A DNA stretch of 64,000 bases from NCBI RefSeq assembly GCF_005937885.2, contig NZ_CP042176.1, forward strand, positions 3,715,501-3,779,500, in the 5' to 3' direction. Of this stretch, positions 16,018-24,300 are shown in pieces; position 1 is the first letter of the stretch, and every line of letters begins with the position of its first letter. A program made the translations under genes and the position numbers. Source of the stretch: Bradyrhizobium sp. KBS0727 (GTDB lineage Bacteria > Pseudomonadota > Alphaproteobacteria > Rhizobiales > Xanthobacteraceae). Under the pieces are notes generated by a model. It did not search any database, was not told the origin of the DNA, and was given only the letters and a program-made list of their open reading frames with translations.

Positions 16018-17249
16018 CTCCGTCCGGTTACAAGAGTCCAATAGACCTAGCAAGCGGCGACGATGTTTGCGCGTTCGACGTGACGAACGGCGCGCAGATC
16101 ATCAACCACGTCGAGAACATCGATTACGCCGATTACGCCGCGTGGTGCAGTTGGTGGTCGGCCACTGAGGGCGATGTTCCGCCGTTCACATGGTATCGCA
16201 TTAACGACAGTTATGTCCTGTTCAGAGAACAGAGCATCTGGCGCAACGGCACCAATGTCTGTCATGCTAAAAATCTCGTGGTCGGTGACGAAATTTATGA
16301 CGACACTGACCGACCTCTCCAGATCACCAGCGTAGAACCGTTCGAGGACATTTCGCTTGTCTGGTATCGGTTCGATATTTCCGGCGACCATTCGTACATC
16401 GTCGATGGCTTGACCGTTCACAATGCGAACCGCAACTGGGTTGGCGGTACCGGCACTTGGGACAGTTCGACAACAACACATTGGGCCGCAAGTTCTGGCG
16501 GTGCTGGCGGTCAGTCTGTTCCCGGCGCCGGAGACGCCGTTGGGATCGACGGCAATTCTGGCGGTGGTACGGTCACGCTCAATTTCGGTGGGACCATCAC
16601 GATCCAGTCCATTGCCATGGGTTCATTTACCGGGACGTTCGACAACAGCGTCAACAACAATAATATTTCGATGTCATCTACCAGCAGCGCATTTAGTGGG
16701 TCGGGAACAGCGACTAGAACGTACAAACTGGGTACCGCTACCTACACCGTTACGGGTAACGGCGGCGTGTTCTCCATTCAAACTGGCAGCAACCTCACGT
16801 TCACGGGGAATACAGGTAGCACCATCTCGTTCACTGGAACGGGCGGCAGTCAGATCACCACCAGCGGCCAAACGCTCGGAACGGTAAATTTCGGGGCTAC
16901 GGCCGCGGGCGGTGTCCGCACGATCACCCAGACCAATACCTTCACTAGCATCACGATGACGGCGCCGCTTTGGCTGGAAATTCAGGGCGGCGAGACGCAG
17001 ACGATCAACACAGTCGTAAACTGGGTGGGTAACTCTACGAACCAGATTACCCTCGTGCCATCCGCGACCAACGGCACCACAGCCATTGCGTTCGCTGCCG
17101 GTTCAACGATGCAGTGGTGCGCCCTCCGCGGTATTACCGCTACCGGCTCTCCTGCGGCCACAAACAGCTTCAATCTGCTAAATAACAGCGGGTTCGGTTC
17201 GCTCACCGCCCCGTCAGGTGGCGGCGGTGGCTACGTCATCGGGTGTTAG
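16005..17249 (+). CDS. Hint-domain phage structural protein (probably 5'-frameshifted)
   Basis: 414 residues. Residues 1-140 form an intein-like Hint domain: ILTPSGYKSPIDLASGDDV at the start, and GDHSYIVDGLTVHNA ending the block, with His139-Asn140 and no Cys/Ser/Thr at the next position. From about 141 follows a Gly/Thr/Ser/Asn-rich beta-repeat region (WVGGTGTWDSS and SGGGTVTLNF) typical of phage fibre-like proteins. The Hint nucleophile Cys is missing from this frame. An ORF with a good ribosome site starts at 15982 and reads MTSLETNPC in the neighbouring frame, so one base lost after that TGC would explain the break. Bacterial-intein-like domains cleave themselves; this copy may be inactive. 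Confidence 0.75.
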   Translation: MQILTPSGYKSPIDLASGDDVCAFDVTNGAQIINHVENIDYADYAAWCSWWSATEGDVPPFTWYRINDSYVLFREQSIWRNGTNVCHAKNLVVGDEIYDDTDRPLQITSVEPFEDISLVWYRFDISGDHSYIVDGLTVHNANRNWVGGTGTWDSSTTTHWAASSGGAGGQSVPGAGDAVGIDGNSGGGTVTLNFGGTITIQSIAMGSFTGTFDNSVNNNNISMSSTSSAFSGSGTATRTYKLGTATYTVTGNGGVFSIQTGSNLTFTGNTGSTISFTGTGGSQITTSGQTLGTVNFGATAAGGVRTITQTNTFTSITMTAPLWLEIQGGETQTINTVVNWVGNSTNQITLVPSATNGTTAIAFAAGSTMQWCALRGITATGSPAATNSFNLLNNSGFGSLTAPSGGGGGYVIGC

Positions 17250-17284
17250 CGATGTGCAATATGATTTTCTGAAATCGATTGTCG

Positions 17285-17315
17285 AGGCCTCCCTACAAAT
17301 GGGGGGGGCCTTTTC
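17285..17315 (+). terminator. Intrinsic terminator after the Hint gene
   Basis: A 9-bp stem (AGGCCTCCC pairing with GGGGGGCCT, one wobble) and a short loop, followed by TTTTCTTT. It closes the plus-strand structural operon and faces the convergent TPR gene. Confidence 0.75.
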
Positions 17316-17390
17316 TTTCTCAGCACGTCATCAAGGCCTTCAACTTTCAGGCCATAACGTGAGCGCCGTCTGACCGTCCTTCGCCAGTAT

Positions 17391-18224
17391 TCATTTTTTT
17401 GTTTTCTCCAGTTTCCGTATCTTGGCGGCGTATTCGGCACCGGTATCGGCGTCAACAAGCTTCAGGACCATGCGATAGTCGCCGATGGCCGACGCAGCAT
17501 CACCCTTTCTCTCGTAGGCTGTCCCGCGCCTTATGTACGAAAAGGGGTCCTTCGGATCATTGGAAATCGTAGCGGTGAATTCGACGATAGCTGCATCGAA
17601 CTCTCCACGGTCAAGCGCTGCCCTTCCCCTCTCATAGGCCGAAGGCGGCACGTCCGCCGTGTCTACTACGGTGGGATCATTAGCAGCCGGCGCACGCTCT
17701 CTTTGTTCGCGTAGCTGGACGAAGGCCCGCTCTCGATCGGCCTCGTTTTCCGATGTTAGCAAGGGAAAAATTGCGGCGTAAGCGTCCTCATCGATACTAA
17801 CCACGCCGATCTCCGGCACGTCCAATAATACAGGGATTCCTATTGTTGCAAGCGCGGGCAATGCAAGCAATCCGCCGTGCAACCGCACATGATGCACTGC
17901 TGGGCGCCATACGGGCGAAGTGCGGAGAACAGTGAGAGGGCGACTATGCTGTATCGAGGAGGGAACATGAATGACGCTGCTGGTGGCGCGGTGATATGTA
18001 ACACTGGGCGCGCGCGACTGAACGGGTTGTCGATAAACCGGGCCCGCTCTGTAAACAGGGGCGCGATAGGCCGGGACGGATCGATAGACCGGAGCCGGCC
18101 GTACACCACTACTGTGTGAGTAGCTATGTCCGGAATAGCCTCCACGAGCGACGGCAGCCGACGGCAACGCGATGGTCAAGAGGATGACGGCAACTATTCC
18201 CTGACGGCGCATCAGTACCCTCAA
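17391..18224 (-). CDS. Periplasmic TPR-repeat protein
   Basis: 277 residues. A signal peptide (QGIVAVILLTIALPSAAVA) is followed by a His/Tyr/Pro/Ser-rich linker with repeated VYR(A/S) motifs (about 30-110). A hydrophobic middle and C-terminal tetratricopeptide repeats follow (YERGRAALDRGEFDAAIVEF, then SYIRRGTAYERKGDAASAIG). It is not a phage gene type and is read as cargo of the element or host-derived DNA. The ligand is unknown. Confidence 0.75.
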   Translation of the reverse strand: MRVLMRRQGIVAVILLTIALPSAAVARGGYSGHSYSHSSGVRPAPVYRSVPAYRAPVYRAGPVYRQPVQSRAPSVTYHRATSSVIHVPSSIQHSRPLTVLRTSPVWRPAVHHVRLHGGLLALPALATIGIPVLLDVPEIGVVSIDEDAYAAIFPLLTSENEADRERAFVQLREQRERAPAANDPTVVDTADVPPSAYERGRAALDRGEFDAAIVEFTATISNDPKDPFSYIRRGTAYERKGDAASAIGDYRMVLKLVDADTGAEYAAKIRKLEKTKK

Positions 18225-18326
18225 ATGATTAGATCAATAAAACTCGATTGTCCCGCAACCAGAGCGAGCACGCAAGGGGCCGCGACTTGGATGCGGCCAT
18301 CTTGCGTTCGGGACAGCAGCCAAGTG

Positions 18327-19013
18327 TCAAGGTGACGCTGCAACATCCGGATATACATGCACGATATATTTTTGAAGAGGGTTCTGATCAGGAATGCCTA
18401 AAACATGCCATGCTACTTTATATGCTACTTGCCATTCTGCCGGTGATGATGGTCCCTCCATGTCACCGTCACCAACGAAATTGACCAATACGAGCCACGC
18501 CCGCTTCTTGTGCTTACGCAAAAAGTACAGATGGGCAAGGCGATTTGCTAACTGATAAAAGGCATCTGTCCACGGCGCGAGCGGCTTCGCTCGCATAAAT
18601 TGCGCAGTCTCTTTAAGTGAGCTCGCGATCTTCTTTCGTGATGCCAGGCCGGCTTGCGTTGGCGAGGACAGCATTTCTTGGATGTGCGCTTTGGCTTCAA
18701 CGAGCAGAACGTCACCGACATCTGATACTGCGAGTGCATCCCACTGGGGACCTCGATTCGGCCAAAACCGCGATAATTCATTCGCTAGATTTGTTGCCTC
18801 GATCTTTTCCAAGAAAGATCCGTCGCGGTATTCCGCAAAGTCGTCAGCCGCAAGCGGCGATCTCCATGAGATTTCGGAAGCGTTTTTCAGCGACTGTAGA
18901 ATTGCTTTGTCAATTAAACGTGGCGCTGGCTGGTTTATAGCCGTTTGTATCCACTTTAAACTTCCTCTGGTGCCTTTGACTTGAACCGAGCGGGACATTT
19001 GGGGCTGCTCCAA
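18327..19013 (-). CDS. Stand-alone PD-(D/E)XK nuclease-like protein
   Basis: 228 residues. The segment QWDALAVSDVGDVLLVEAKA gives Asp92, Glu106 and Lys108, spaced as in the PD-(D/E)XK active site, and a later FYQLANRLA could supply the conserved Gln. No methylase, specificity subunit or helicase is adjacent, so it is not a classical restriction system. Several small phage-defence proteins have this layout, and the location in a mobile element's cargo block supports that, but defence is an inference. No signal peptide is visible; it should act in the cytoplasm. Confidence 0.6.
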   Translation of the reverse strand: MEQPQMSRSVQVKGTRGSLKWIQTAINQPAPRLIDKAILQSLKNASEISWRSPLAADDFAEYRDGSFLEKIEATNLANELSRFWPNRGPQWDALAVSDVGDVLLVEAKAHIQEMLSSPTQAGLASRKKIASSLKETAQFMRAKPLAPWTDAFYQLANRLAHLYFLRKHKKRAWLVLVNFVGDGDMEGPSSPAEWQVAYKVAWHVLGIPDQNPLQKYIVHVYPDVAASP

Positions 19014-19089
19014 TTGTGAGACCAGCGACGGGGGTGTTCAGCCGAACCATCAAAGTCGTCGCGTCCCAGGTCGCGGGTGTTAATGGCGA

Positions 19090-19530
19090 TTAGTTTGCCA
19101 AAGGCTGCACAACGGTTAGGGATTGTGAGGTAGCACAAACGAACGCATAGGTTCCGGCCTGTCCCGCCGCGAAGATGTCGACCTCGACGCGGACGGGGGG
19201 TACTTCTTGCTTCCAATTGGTCGGAATTGGCAGGACTCTCGTGCGGGTTTGCTTGATTTCTAGGCCGGGAATGTGTGGCAGCCTTTCCGCGGCCTTCAGC
19301 GTGCAGGCCCTTCTCGCGTCTGGGAACGTTTCAGGAGGCGGCGCCGAGGCTTCTCGCACCGTTGTCGTTTGAGGTGAGGGCGTTGGGGTCGGCTGAGGTG
19401 TCAATCCGGCTTGCTGGGCAGCGGGCGTTGCCGTCCGTCGTTCGGAAGTCCGCATAGGTCCAGCAACGATGAAAATAATTAAAGCGACGACGAAGCCAAA
19501 CACCGACCATGCCACCACGGGATTATTCAT
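19090..19530 (-). CDS. Small single-pass membrane protein
   Basis: 146 residues from the ATG that opens MNNPVVAWSVFGFVVALIIF, a single transmembrane helix. After it come a Pro/Thr/Gln-rich linker and a C-terminal domain with two cysteines (ARRACTLK, AFVCATSQ). The longer open frame upstream is not protein-like. The C-terminal domain probably faces the periplasm. Function is unknown; it lies 76 bases downstream of the nuclease-like gene on the same strand. Confidence 0.55.
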   Translation of the reverse strand: MNNPVVAWSVFGFVVALIIFIVAGPMRTSERRTATPAAQQAGLTPQPTPTPSPQTTTVREASAPPPETFPDARRACTLKAAERLPHIPGLEIKQTRTRVLPIPTNWKQEVPPVRVEVDIFAAGQAGTYAFVCATSQSLTVVQPLAN

Positions 19531-19787
19531 TATGAATGCCCCAAAAGGGAGCATCTTTCCGCAACCATGGCGGGCGCGCAAGGGCTGCTCTATCTGCGTT
19601 GCGGTTTTCCCGCTATGGTCATCTTTATGGGGGCGGGCTAACGATCGGCGGACGGGCTCGTTGGACAAGTCCTGATCAGCGAGGGGCTTGCTCACGCCTA
19701 CGTTTGCAGCGGGACTTCCTGTCCGAAGCGACAGCCATGGTGTGGCGGGCGTTAGCCTCGGCGACCAGGCGGGCAATTGAAACCGAT

Positions 19788-19970
19788 TTAGTCGGTTGAT
19801 CGGACCATCTTCTTGTAAATCCATTTTCGACCGTCGTATCGACGCAGAACCGTGCCGCGAACAAGCCGGCCGGTTATCGAACGCCGGGGGAAGAAGATTT
19901 GTGTGACGTGCCAAACCCCAGCCCAAGACGAGGTTTTTGGAACGTACTGAAGAAAGGTATGAACTGACAT
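19788..19970 (-). CDS. Small basic aromatic-rich protein
   Basis: 60 residues from an ATG with AGAGG 6 bases upstream. It is rich in Trp, Tyr, Phe and Arg (TSSWAGVWHVTQIFFPRRSI, RRYDGRKWIYKKM). I associate this GVWHVT-IFFPRRSITGRLV pattern with small conserved proteins of unknown function in Bradyrhizobium. It is probably real but unassigned. Confidence 0.5.
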   Translation of the reverse strand: MSVHTFLQYVPKTSSWAGVWHVTQIFFPRRSITGRLVRGTVLRRYDGRKWIYKKMVRSTD

Positions 19971-20533
19971 GTCGGACCTCTCGAAAAACACTGTCAGGGT
20001 TAGCGCGCGAGCCCTCGCGGGACATTGATGCTAGTCCGCACCTCGGCGGTTGCAACGAACATTCATCATTAAGCTAACTTAGAAACCTTACTTCCATGCA
20101 TGGCCTATGCGAACAGGTCGGCGCCGGCCGGCGTGAACCGCACACAGGTGCCCGGACTCGTGTTTCCAGAGCCTGCCCTTTGTAACAAAGCCGCCTGATG
20201 ATGAAAACATCTGACGGCCTTGTCACGACCTGACGCCGGGACAAGCGGTATGGATGTCCAGGCAACACAACCCTACGCTGTCTTAGGGGCTTAGCAACGA
20301 GACACGTTTGTTAAGATGAATTGTCGGCGCTGCAGGTTAATTCTGGAACTGGAAGTCGCCGGGCCGTCGTACCGCGTCCAACCCGGTGAATTACGGGCAA
20401 AGCAGGCACCGACTCAAATCCAGTGCGCTTCAACTATGGAAAGCCGATGGCAGAGACCGCCACCGGTCTGCCGCGACTCAAGTTCTGCATCCTTCGGGCA
20501 CCAAACCGACGGCGTGCCTGCGGTGGCAGGCGG
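19971..20533. other. Intergenic stretch without a supported gene
   Basis: Only overlapping low-quality ORFs in several frames. It contains the first copy of a 23-base repeat (20458-20480), whose frame reads ATGLPRL after an ATG. Confidence 0.4.
20458..20480 (+). repeat. 23-bp repeat, copy 1
   Basis: Identical to 22216-22238, with weaker similarity continuing about 13 bases downstream (GTTCTG..ATCC). In both copies an ATG lies 9-12 bases upstream in the same frame, reading MA..ATGLPRL. Confidence 0.6.
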
Positions 20534-20560
20534 AAACGAATTCTGTTCTGGAATTCGTTT
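20534..20560 (-). terminator. Intrinsic-type terminator of the 51-aa gene
   Basis: A perfect 10-bp inverted repeat (AAACGAATTC with its complement) and a 7-base loop. On the minus strand it begins 2 bases after the stop codon and ends in GTTT. Confidence 0.65.
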
Positions 20561-20562
20561 GG

Positions 20563-20718
20563 CTACGATTGGTCCTTCATCTCTTGGAACATCTTGATCA
20601 CGTCGGTAATCCGAAGCTTTTTGTCGCGAGGGCCTTGGAATTCGCTGAGCGCTGACCGCTGCCGGGCGGCGATCTCGTCCCGCTTGTTCTGCGTCTCGGC
20701 CCTGAAATACGCTCGCAT
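20563..20718 (-). CDS. 51-residue conserved hypothetical protein
   Basis: Starts MRAYFRAETQNKRDEIAARQ and contains QGPRDKKLRITDVIKMFQEM. The pattern (RDxIAARQ..AL..xQGPR.KKLR..DV..MF..M) recurs, from memory, in short proteins of Bradyrhizobium accessory DNA. Highly charged, helical and cytoplasmic. A hairpin directly after the stop supports it as a real transcription unit. Confidence 0.6.
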   Translation of the reverse strand: MRAYFRAETQNKRDEIAARQRSALSEFQGPRDKKLRITDVIKMFQEMKDQS

Positions 20719-20845
20719 ATCACGTCACAAACCGAAACTGCGGCGCTCACTGTCAACGTTGACAGTGAGTTTCTTGAACCCGAACGAACGCCTTGGCGAC
20801 CTCAGGCGGCAACTCTAGCTGTTTACGCAACATCGCGGTCTGCCC

Positions 20846-21274
20846 TTAAGTCCGGTGTTCTGCCAGTACGTGCCGGTCCGCGGTGGCGATCTCGATCGGC
20901 GCACCGCAAAAGCAGTGTGACCGGCCAGTCGGAAATTCTGTCGGCATCTTCCGGCCGAAGGCGCGCATCCGGTATTTCCAAGCCGTCCGATCCCGGTGAT
21001 CGCGCCACTCCCGAAAATCTTCCTCGGTCCGGCGGGATAAGAATACTTCCCAAGCACACTCAAATTCGGCGCGCGCCCGATCGAACGTGGCGGCCGTGCC
21101 GTTGGTGTGCTCGCCGGGATGACAGCCCGGATAGAAGCCGCAGGACCATTCCCATGGATCGAGGTCGAGCGGCTGGCCGACGCGCCTGGAGATCGTACCG
21201 ACGTGCACGTCAGCGTAGAAGACGTGCCAGCAGTCCTGGCGCTCGGGATATCGACGGCGGGTGAGGGCGGGCAT
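20846..21274 (-). CDS. Conserved hypothetical protein (142 aa)
   Basis: Starts MPALTRRRYPERQDCWHVFY and continues DVHVGTISRRVGQPLDLDPW, EWSCGFYPGCHPGEHTNGTA and a CFCGAP cysteine pair near the end. This is one of the commonest unassigned small proteins in Bradyrhizobium and Nitrobacter accessory regions, to my knowledge. No catalytic motif is visible. The two late cysteines could bind metal. Confidence 0.75.
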   Translation of the reverse strand: MPALTRRRYPERQDCWHVFYADVHVGTISRRVGQPLDLDPWEWSCGFYPGCHPGEHTNGTAATFDRARAEFECAWEVFLSRRTEEDFREWRDHRDRTAWKYRMRAFGRKMPTEFPTGRSHCFCGAPIEIATADRHVLAEHRT

Positions 21275-21410
21275 GGCCCATTGAAGCGCGGCATTCCCAA
21301 ATTATCAACCCCTTGGGGCAGGGAACGAGTGCAAGCTACTGCGCGTCGTAGCTGGGGAAAACAGACCGTCCACTGGCGCGCCCCGAAAGGGGGAAAACGA
21401 CAGAAGACAC

Positions 21411-22058
21411 CTATGTGCTGCCTTTGGCTTCGTCACTTTGAATTCTAACTTTCAATGATCCATCTGCGTCATACGCGTCGACCATTCTCTCAGTGAGTTT
21501 TTTCTGCAATTCGGCTGTGACGTCCGCGCCAGGAGCCGCAGTAAGTCGCATTTGTAAGGACTCCTTACCCTCGAGGATCAGCCTTAAACCATGCAAAATC
21601 GCAAGTTGAGCTTGCTCGCGTTCCCCATGCCCTCGCGGATAGTAAACTCCACGGCGCAATTCCTCATCAGTGAAGTTGTAGCCTAGAGCTATTGAAATTT
21701 TCGACAGTAGTTTTACGTAAAATTCATTGCATCGCTCCGTCCATGCTCGGAGCTTCCCGGGGTCCGTCTCCTCTTCGGGTATCCCCCGAGTAAGCTCGCC
21801 GAACAATGACCGCCATGCAGCGAGCACCTCACGATTTTTCGACGCATTCAAGCCCTTCGGCAAAAAGGCAAGGTCAATCATGTTGACGGCCCGGACGTGA
21901 TCGTCAGCCAACCGAGTGGCGCGGTTTGCCATCATTACGTCGAATATCTGGCGCTTGCGATTTCTGTTTTCAGTCGCGCGCTCAATCCATTTTTGAGTCT
22001 GCACGGCGATCACCGGCCCCGCGATGGTCGCGAGAACAACCCACCATTCAATTGCCAC
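21411..22058 (-). CDS. DUF6680-like membrane-anchored protein
   Basis: 215 residues. An N-terminal hydrophobic segment (WWVVLATIAGPVIAVQT) is followed by a helical cytoplasmic domain beginning ERATENRNRKRQIFDVMMAN and including HVRAVNMIDLAF and VLAAWRSLFGEL. The order W-(x)-hydrophobic helix, R..F..LM..R, H..AxN.ID..F, V..AW matches the DUF6680 family as I remember it. Its place among element cargo makes a defence or stress role conceivable but unproven. Confidence 0.65.
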   Translation of the reverse strand: MAIEWWVVLATIAGPVIAVQTQKWIERATENRNRKRQIFDVMMANRATRLADDHVRAVNMIDLAFLPKGLNASKNREVLAAWRSLFGELTRGIPEEETDPGKLRAWTERCNEFYVKLLSKISIALGYNFTDEELRRGVYYPRGHGEREQAQLAILHGLRLILEGKESLQMRLTAAPGADVTAELQKKLTERMVDAYDADGSLKVRIQSDEAKGST

Positions 22059-22215
22059 TTGTAAAATCTCCTTACCGCACGATTCGCAACGGGGTCAGGA
22101 TGGCACGCCCAGCGCGCGCTGGATGGCAAATACCAGCTTCTCCCGGCTATTCACAGGGGAGAGGGAGAGACTCGGCACCGATTCGCTTCGACTGAGGAAA
22201 GTTGATGGCGCCCGT

Positions 22216-22238
22216 CGCCACCGGTCTGCCGCGACTCA
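22216..22238 (+). repeat. 23-bp repeat, copy 2
   Basis: Second copy of the 20458-20480 sequence, in the interval before the plus-strand gene at 22284. The frame again reads MA..ATGLPRL but ends within about 40 codons. Confidence 0.6.
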
Positions 22239-22283
22239 GGTTCTGGAATCCGTCGGCGCATTCCGCGCTGATGGAGCGGAGAC

Positions 22284-23267
22284 ATGGAGAACGCACTATT
22301 ACCGCTTGGCCAATCGCTCGCTGACAAACATCGAGCCGCCGAACTGAAATGGCGAGGAATGCCGCCCGGGTTGCCGCCGGAAATGGCCGGAGCGATTATG
22401 CTTGGGCTGCGGTCGGGCGAGCGAACGCTGGCGGACTACTACCGGTCAGCAGAGGGCGAGCATTATCTATGTACACTCGGTCGACTGTTGCAACACATGT
22501 CGCTGCACCCCGCATGGGGTGCGGAAGCGAAGTGTCTCAGCAACGCCTCCACGAATCGGCGCAAGAGCGAAAATAATCCTCTTCGAAAAGCAACGATGTG
22601 TCGCAACGGCCTCCACGAGATGACCGGGGACAACGTCAAATTCCGCAATCGTGGAACGCGCTACTGCGTCGCATGCACTCAGATTCAATATAAGCGCGTG
22701 CCTACACCGTTGAGCGAGGCTGACAAGGAGCAGATAAAGGCGCTGTTCAGCACAAATCGGCCAGTAACAGTTAGCTTTCTTACGCATGGTAGGATACCGG
22801 GCGACGGCTCACGCCAACGCGTCAAGCCCGTTGTTTGCCCCAAACCATTTTACCATGCGCGCGCGAACGACCCTGCTTTCGATCGCTTCATTCGAGAGCA
22901 CACCGAGAATAGCAACAGCGTCGCCCAGCAAATCAGACACCGTCGCGAAAAGTTTCGTGCTGAGCGAGTTCAGCGGGAGCAGGACGCTAAAGACTATTTC
23001 GAAATCGCCGCAATGATCCCGCGATGGTTTCCAGAGCAGGACAAGTTCGACGTCGTCAACGACGTGATGGCCGAACTATCGGCCGGCAAGATCGCGCGCG
23101 ATCAGTTGCGACAACGGATCAAGTTCTACATGGCCGAAGCGAACAAAATGTTTGCGCCGAAATACAGGAAGTTCGGCGATTCCAAACTGGTTTCGCTTGA
23201 CGAGGTGATGTTCGACGATGGTTCGACGACCAGGGGCGACACCGTTAGCCGCGGGCTTTGGGACTAG
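22284..23267 (+). CDS. Zinc-finger/HNH-like phage protein with sigma-like C-terminus
   Basis: 327 residues. A cysteine/histidine cluster at about 105-135 (CRNGLHEMTGDN, then RYCVACTQ) resembles the treble-clef zinc site of phage HNH proteins, but the catalytic His-Asn-His residues are not clear. The C-terminus (EIAAMIPRWFPEQDKFDVVN, LSAGKIARDQLRQRIKFY, SLDEVMFDDG, RGLWD) resembles a helix-rich DNA-binding tail seen in similar rhizobial phage proteins. The first 100 residues look less conserved. A DNA-binding or transcription role is likely. Confidence 0.55.
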   Translation: MENALLPLGQSLADKHRAAELKWRGMPPGLPPEMAGAIMLGLRSGERTLADYYRSAEGEHYLCTLGRLLQHMSLHPAWGAEAKCLSNASTNRRKSENNPLRKATMCRNGLHEMTGDNVKFRNRGTRYCVACTQIQYKRVPTPLSEADKEQIKALFSTNRPVTVSFLTHGRIPGDGSRQRVKPVVCPKPFYHARANDPAFDRFIREHTENSNSVAQQIRHRREKFRAERVQREQDAKDYFEIAAMIPRWFPEQDKFDVVNDVMAELSAGKIARDQLRQRIKFYMAEANKMFAPKYRKFGDSKLVSLDEVMFDDGSTTRGDTVSRGLWD

Positions 23268-23282
23268 ACGCGGCGTATAGTA

Positions 23283-23465
23283 TCACTTTTTCAAGTGGCC
23301 GCTCTTCCGGAGGTGATCGGTGACGACCTTCTCAATGAAGGACGAAAGCGAACGGGTATCATCCTTTGCTGCGGCTTCTGCAGCAGCTTTGACCTTCGCC
23401 GGCAGTCTTAATGACACCGGTAAGCTCTTGGGTTCAGCGGAAGGCGGGCGGCCCATATTGTCCAT
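23283..23465 (-). CDS. Ribbon-helix-helix repressor
   Basis: 60 residues with the Arc/CopG/MetJ-type fold: basic N-terminus (MGRPPSAEPK), strand SLPVSLRLP, helix AKVKAAAEAAAK, turn DTRS and second helix LSSFIEKVVTDHL. It should bind DNA as a dimer. Its ATG lies 1 base from a perfect palindrome that spans the divergent promoter, so it probably represses itself and the plus-strand gene. No toxin gene is adjacent, which argues against a toxin-antitoxin pair. Confidence 0.8.
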   Translation of the reverse strand: MDNMGRPPSAEPKSLPVSLRLPAKVKAAAEAAAKDDTRSLSSFIEKVVTDHLRKSGHLKK

Positions 23466-23466
23466 T

Positions 23467-23504
23467 AAATGTAGTTGACTTACTGAAGTTGCGTAACTAC
23501 ATTT
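23467..23504. promoter_or_regulatory. Divergent promoter with palindromic operator
   Basis: Perfect 10-bp half-sites AAATGTAGTT (23467-23476) and its complement (23495-23504) flank 18 bases. A TTGACT (23475-23480) and TACATT (23498-23503) with a 17-base spacer form a sigma-70-like promoter inside it. The tract is much more AT-rich than its surroundings. The ribbon-helix-helix protein starting at 23465 is the obvious ligand. Confidence 0.65.
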
Positions 23505-23592
23505 ATATTATCTTGCTTATCAAGGCAAGTCGGCTCGCCGGGCGTGTTGCTGCACTCCGGGCGAGCCTAACCCAAGCCGAAGGATATCTTCC

Positions 23593-24300
23593 ATGGCCCG
23601 AGCTGATTGCGTGCATAGCACGCCACCCACAAACACGCCCGCAGATCCGACTCGCCGTCAATTCCTCTCCCAATCCGCTGGCGTGGCCGTCGGTGGCGCC
23701 GTTCTGGCGCTGGCGACAGTTTCAGCCACCGCGGACACCGCGGCTCCTACGGCCGCCGTGGCGTCTGGAGAGCCTGATCCGATTTTCGCGCTGATCGAGG
23801 ACTACCGGACGGCAGCGGCGGCAGTGGCCGCCGCGGCATCCGAGGTCGACCGCCGCGATGAAATGATGATCGAGCAGGGCCTCGGTCCGTACCCGTTCAT
23901 TTCGGTGCTTGATGCAAGCAAGCCCGGCAAGCCAACACCGACTCTGGCTTACTCTCACGAACATATTGATCGGCTCCTCCCGCCTGACCGCTTCAGCAAG
24001 GCGAATGCGGAGGCGAAGACCGCCCTAGATGTTCAGACTGAGCGAGAAAAGGCGATCGCAGGTGATAGCGAAAAAGTCATGAATGCCGCGATGGACGCGG
24101 AAGCCGAGGCATTGGACACCCTCGGCCGGACGTCGCCAACTACGATAGCCGGCGTTCTCGCGCTGCTGTATTTATTCCCGGATCTGCAGCGCGCACGCAT
24201 TGACGACGACCAGGCCAACGCTCTCATAATCTCCGTTATCGACGCCTTGGTCGACATGCATCCGAATGTGCGATTGCCAAACCCGGCGGGGGCGGTCTGA
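23593..24300 (+). CDS. Tat-signal protein of unknown function
   Basis: 235 residues. The N-terminus has TRRQFLSQSAGVAVGGAVL, a twin-arginine signal (RRQFL) with hydrophobic core and an ATADT cleavage region. The mature part is helical, rich in Ala, Asp and Glu. Such Tat-like orphan proteins occur repeatedly in Bradyrhizobium phage-derived islands. It is divergently transcribed from the ribbon-helix-helix repressor and probably under its control. Confidence 0.65.
   Translation: MARADCVHSTPPTNTPADPTRRQFLSQSAGVAVGGAVLALATVSATADTAAPTAAVASGEPDPIFALIEDYRTAAAAVAAAASEVDRRDEMMIEQGLGPYPFISVLDASKPGKPTPTLAYSHEHIDRLLPPDRFSKANAEAKTALDVQTEREKAIAGDSEKVMNAAMDAEAEALDTLGRTSPTTIAGVLALLYLFPDLQRARIDDDQANALIISVIDALVDMHPNVRLPNPAGAV

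Noticed and set aside
20316..20818. Several overlapping plus-strand ORFs near 20316-20818
   Set aside because: They run antisense to the 51-residue gene and its terminator; no frame looks better than chance.
23283..23465. Toxin-antitoxin antitoxin
   Set aside because: No adjacent toxin-sized gene on the same strand; the divergent operator arrangement fits a repressor better.
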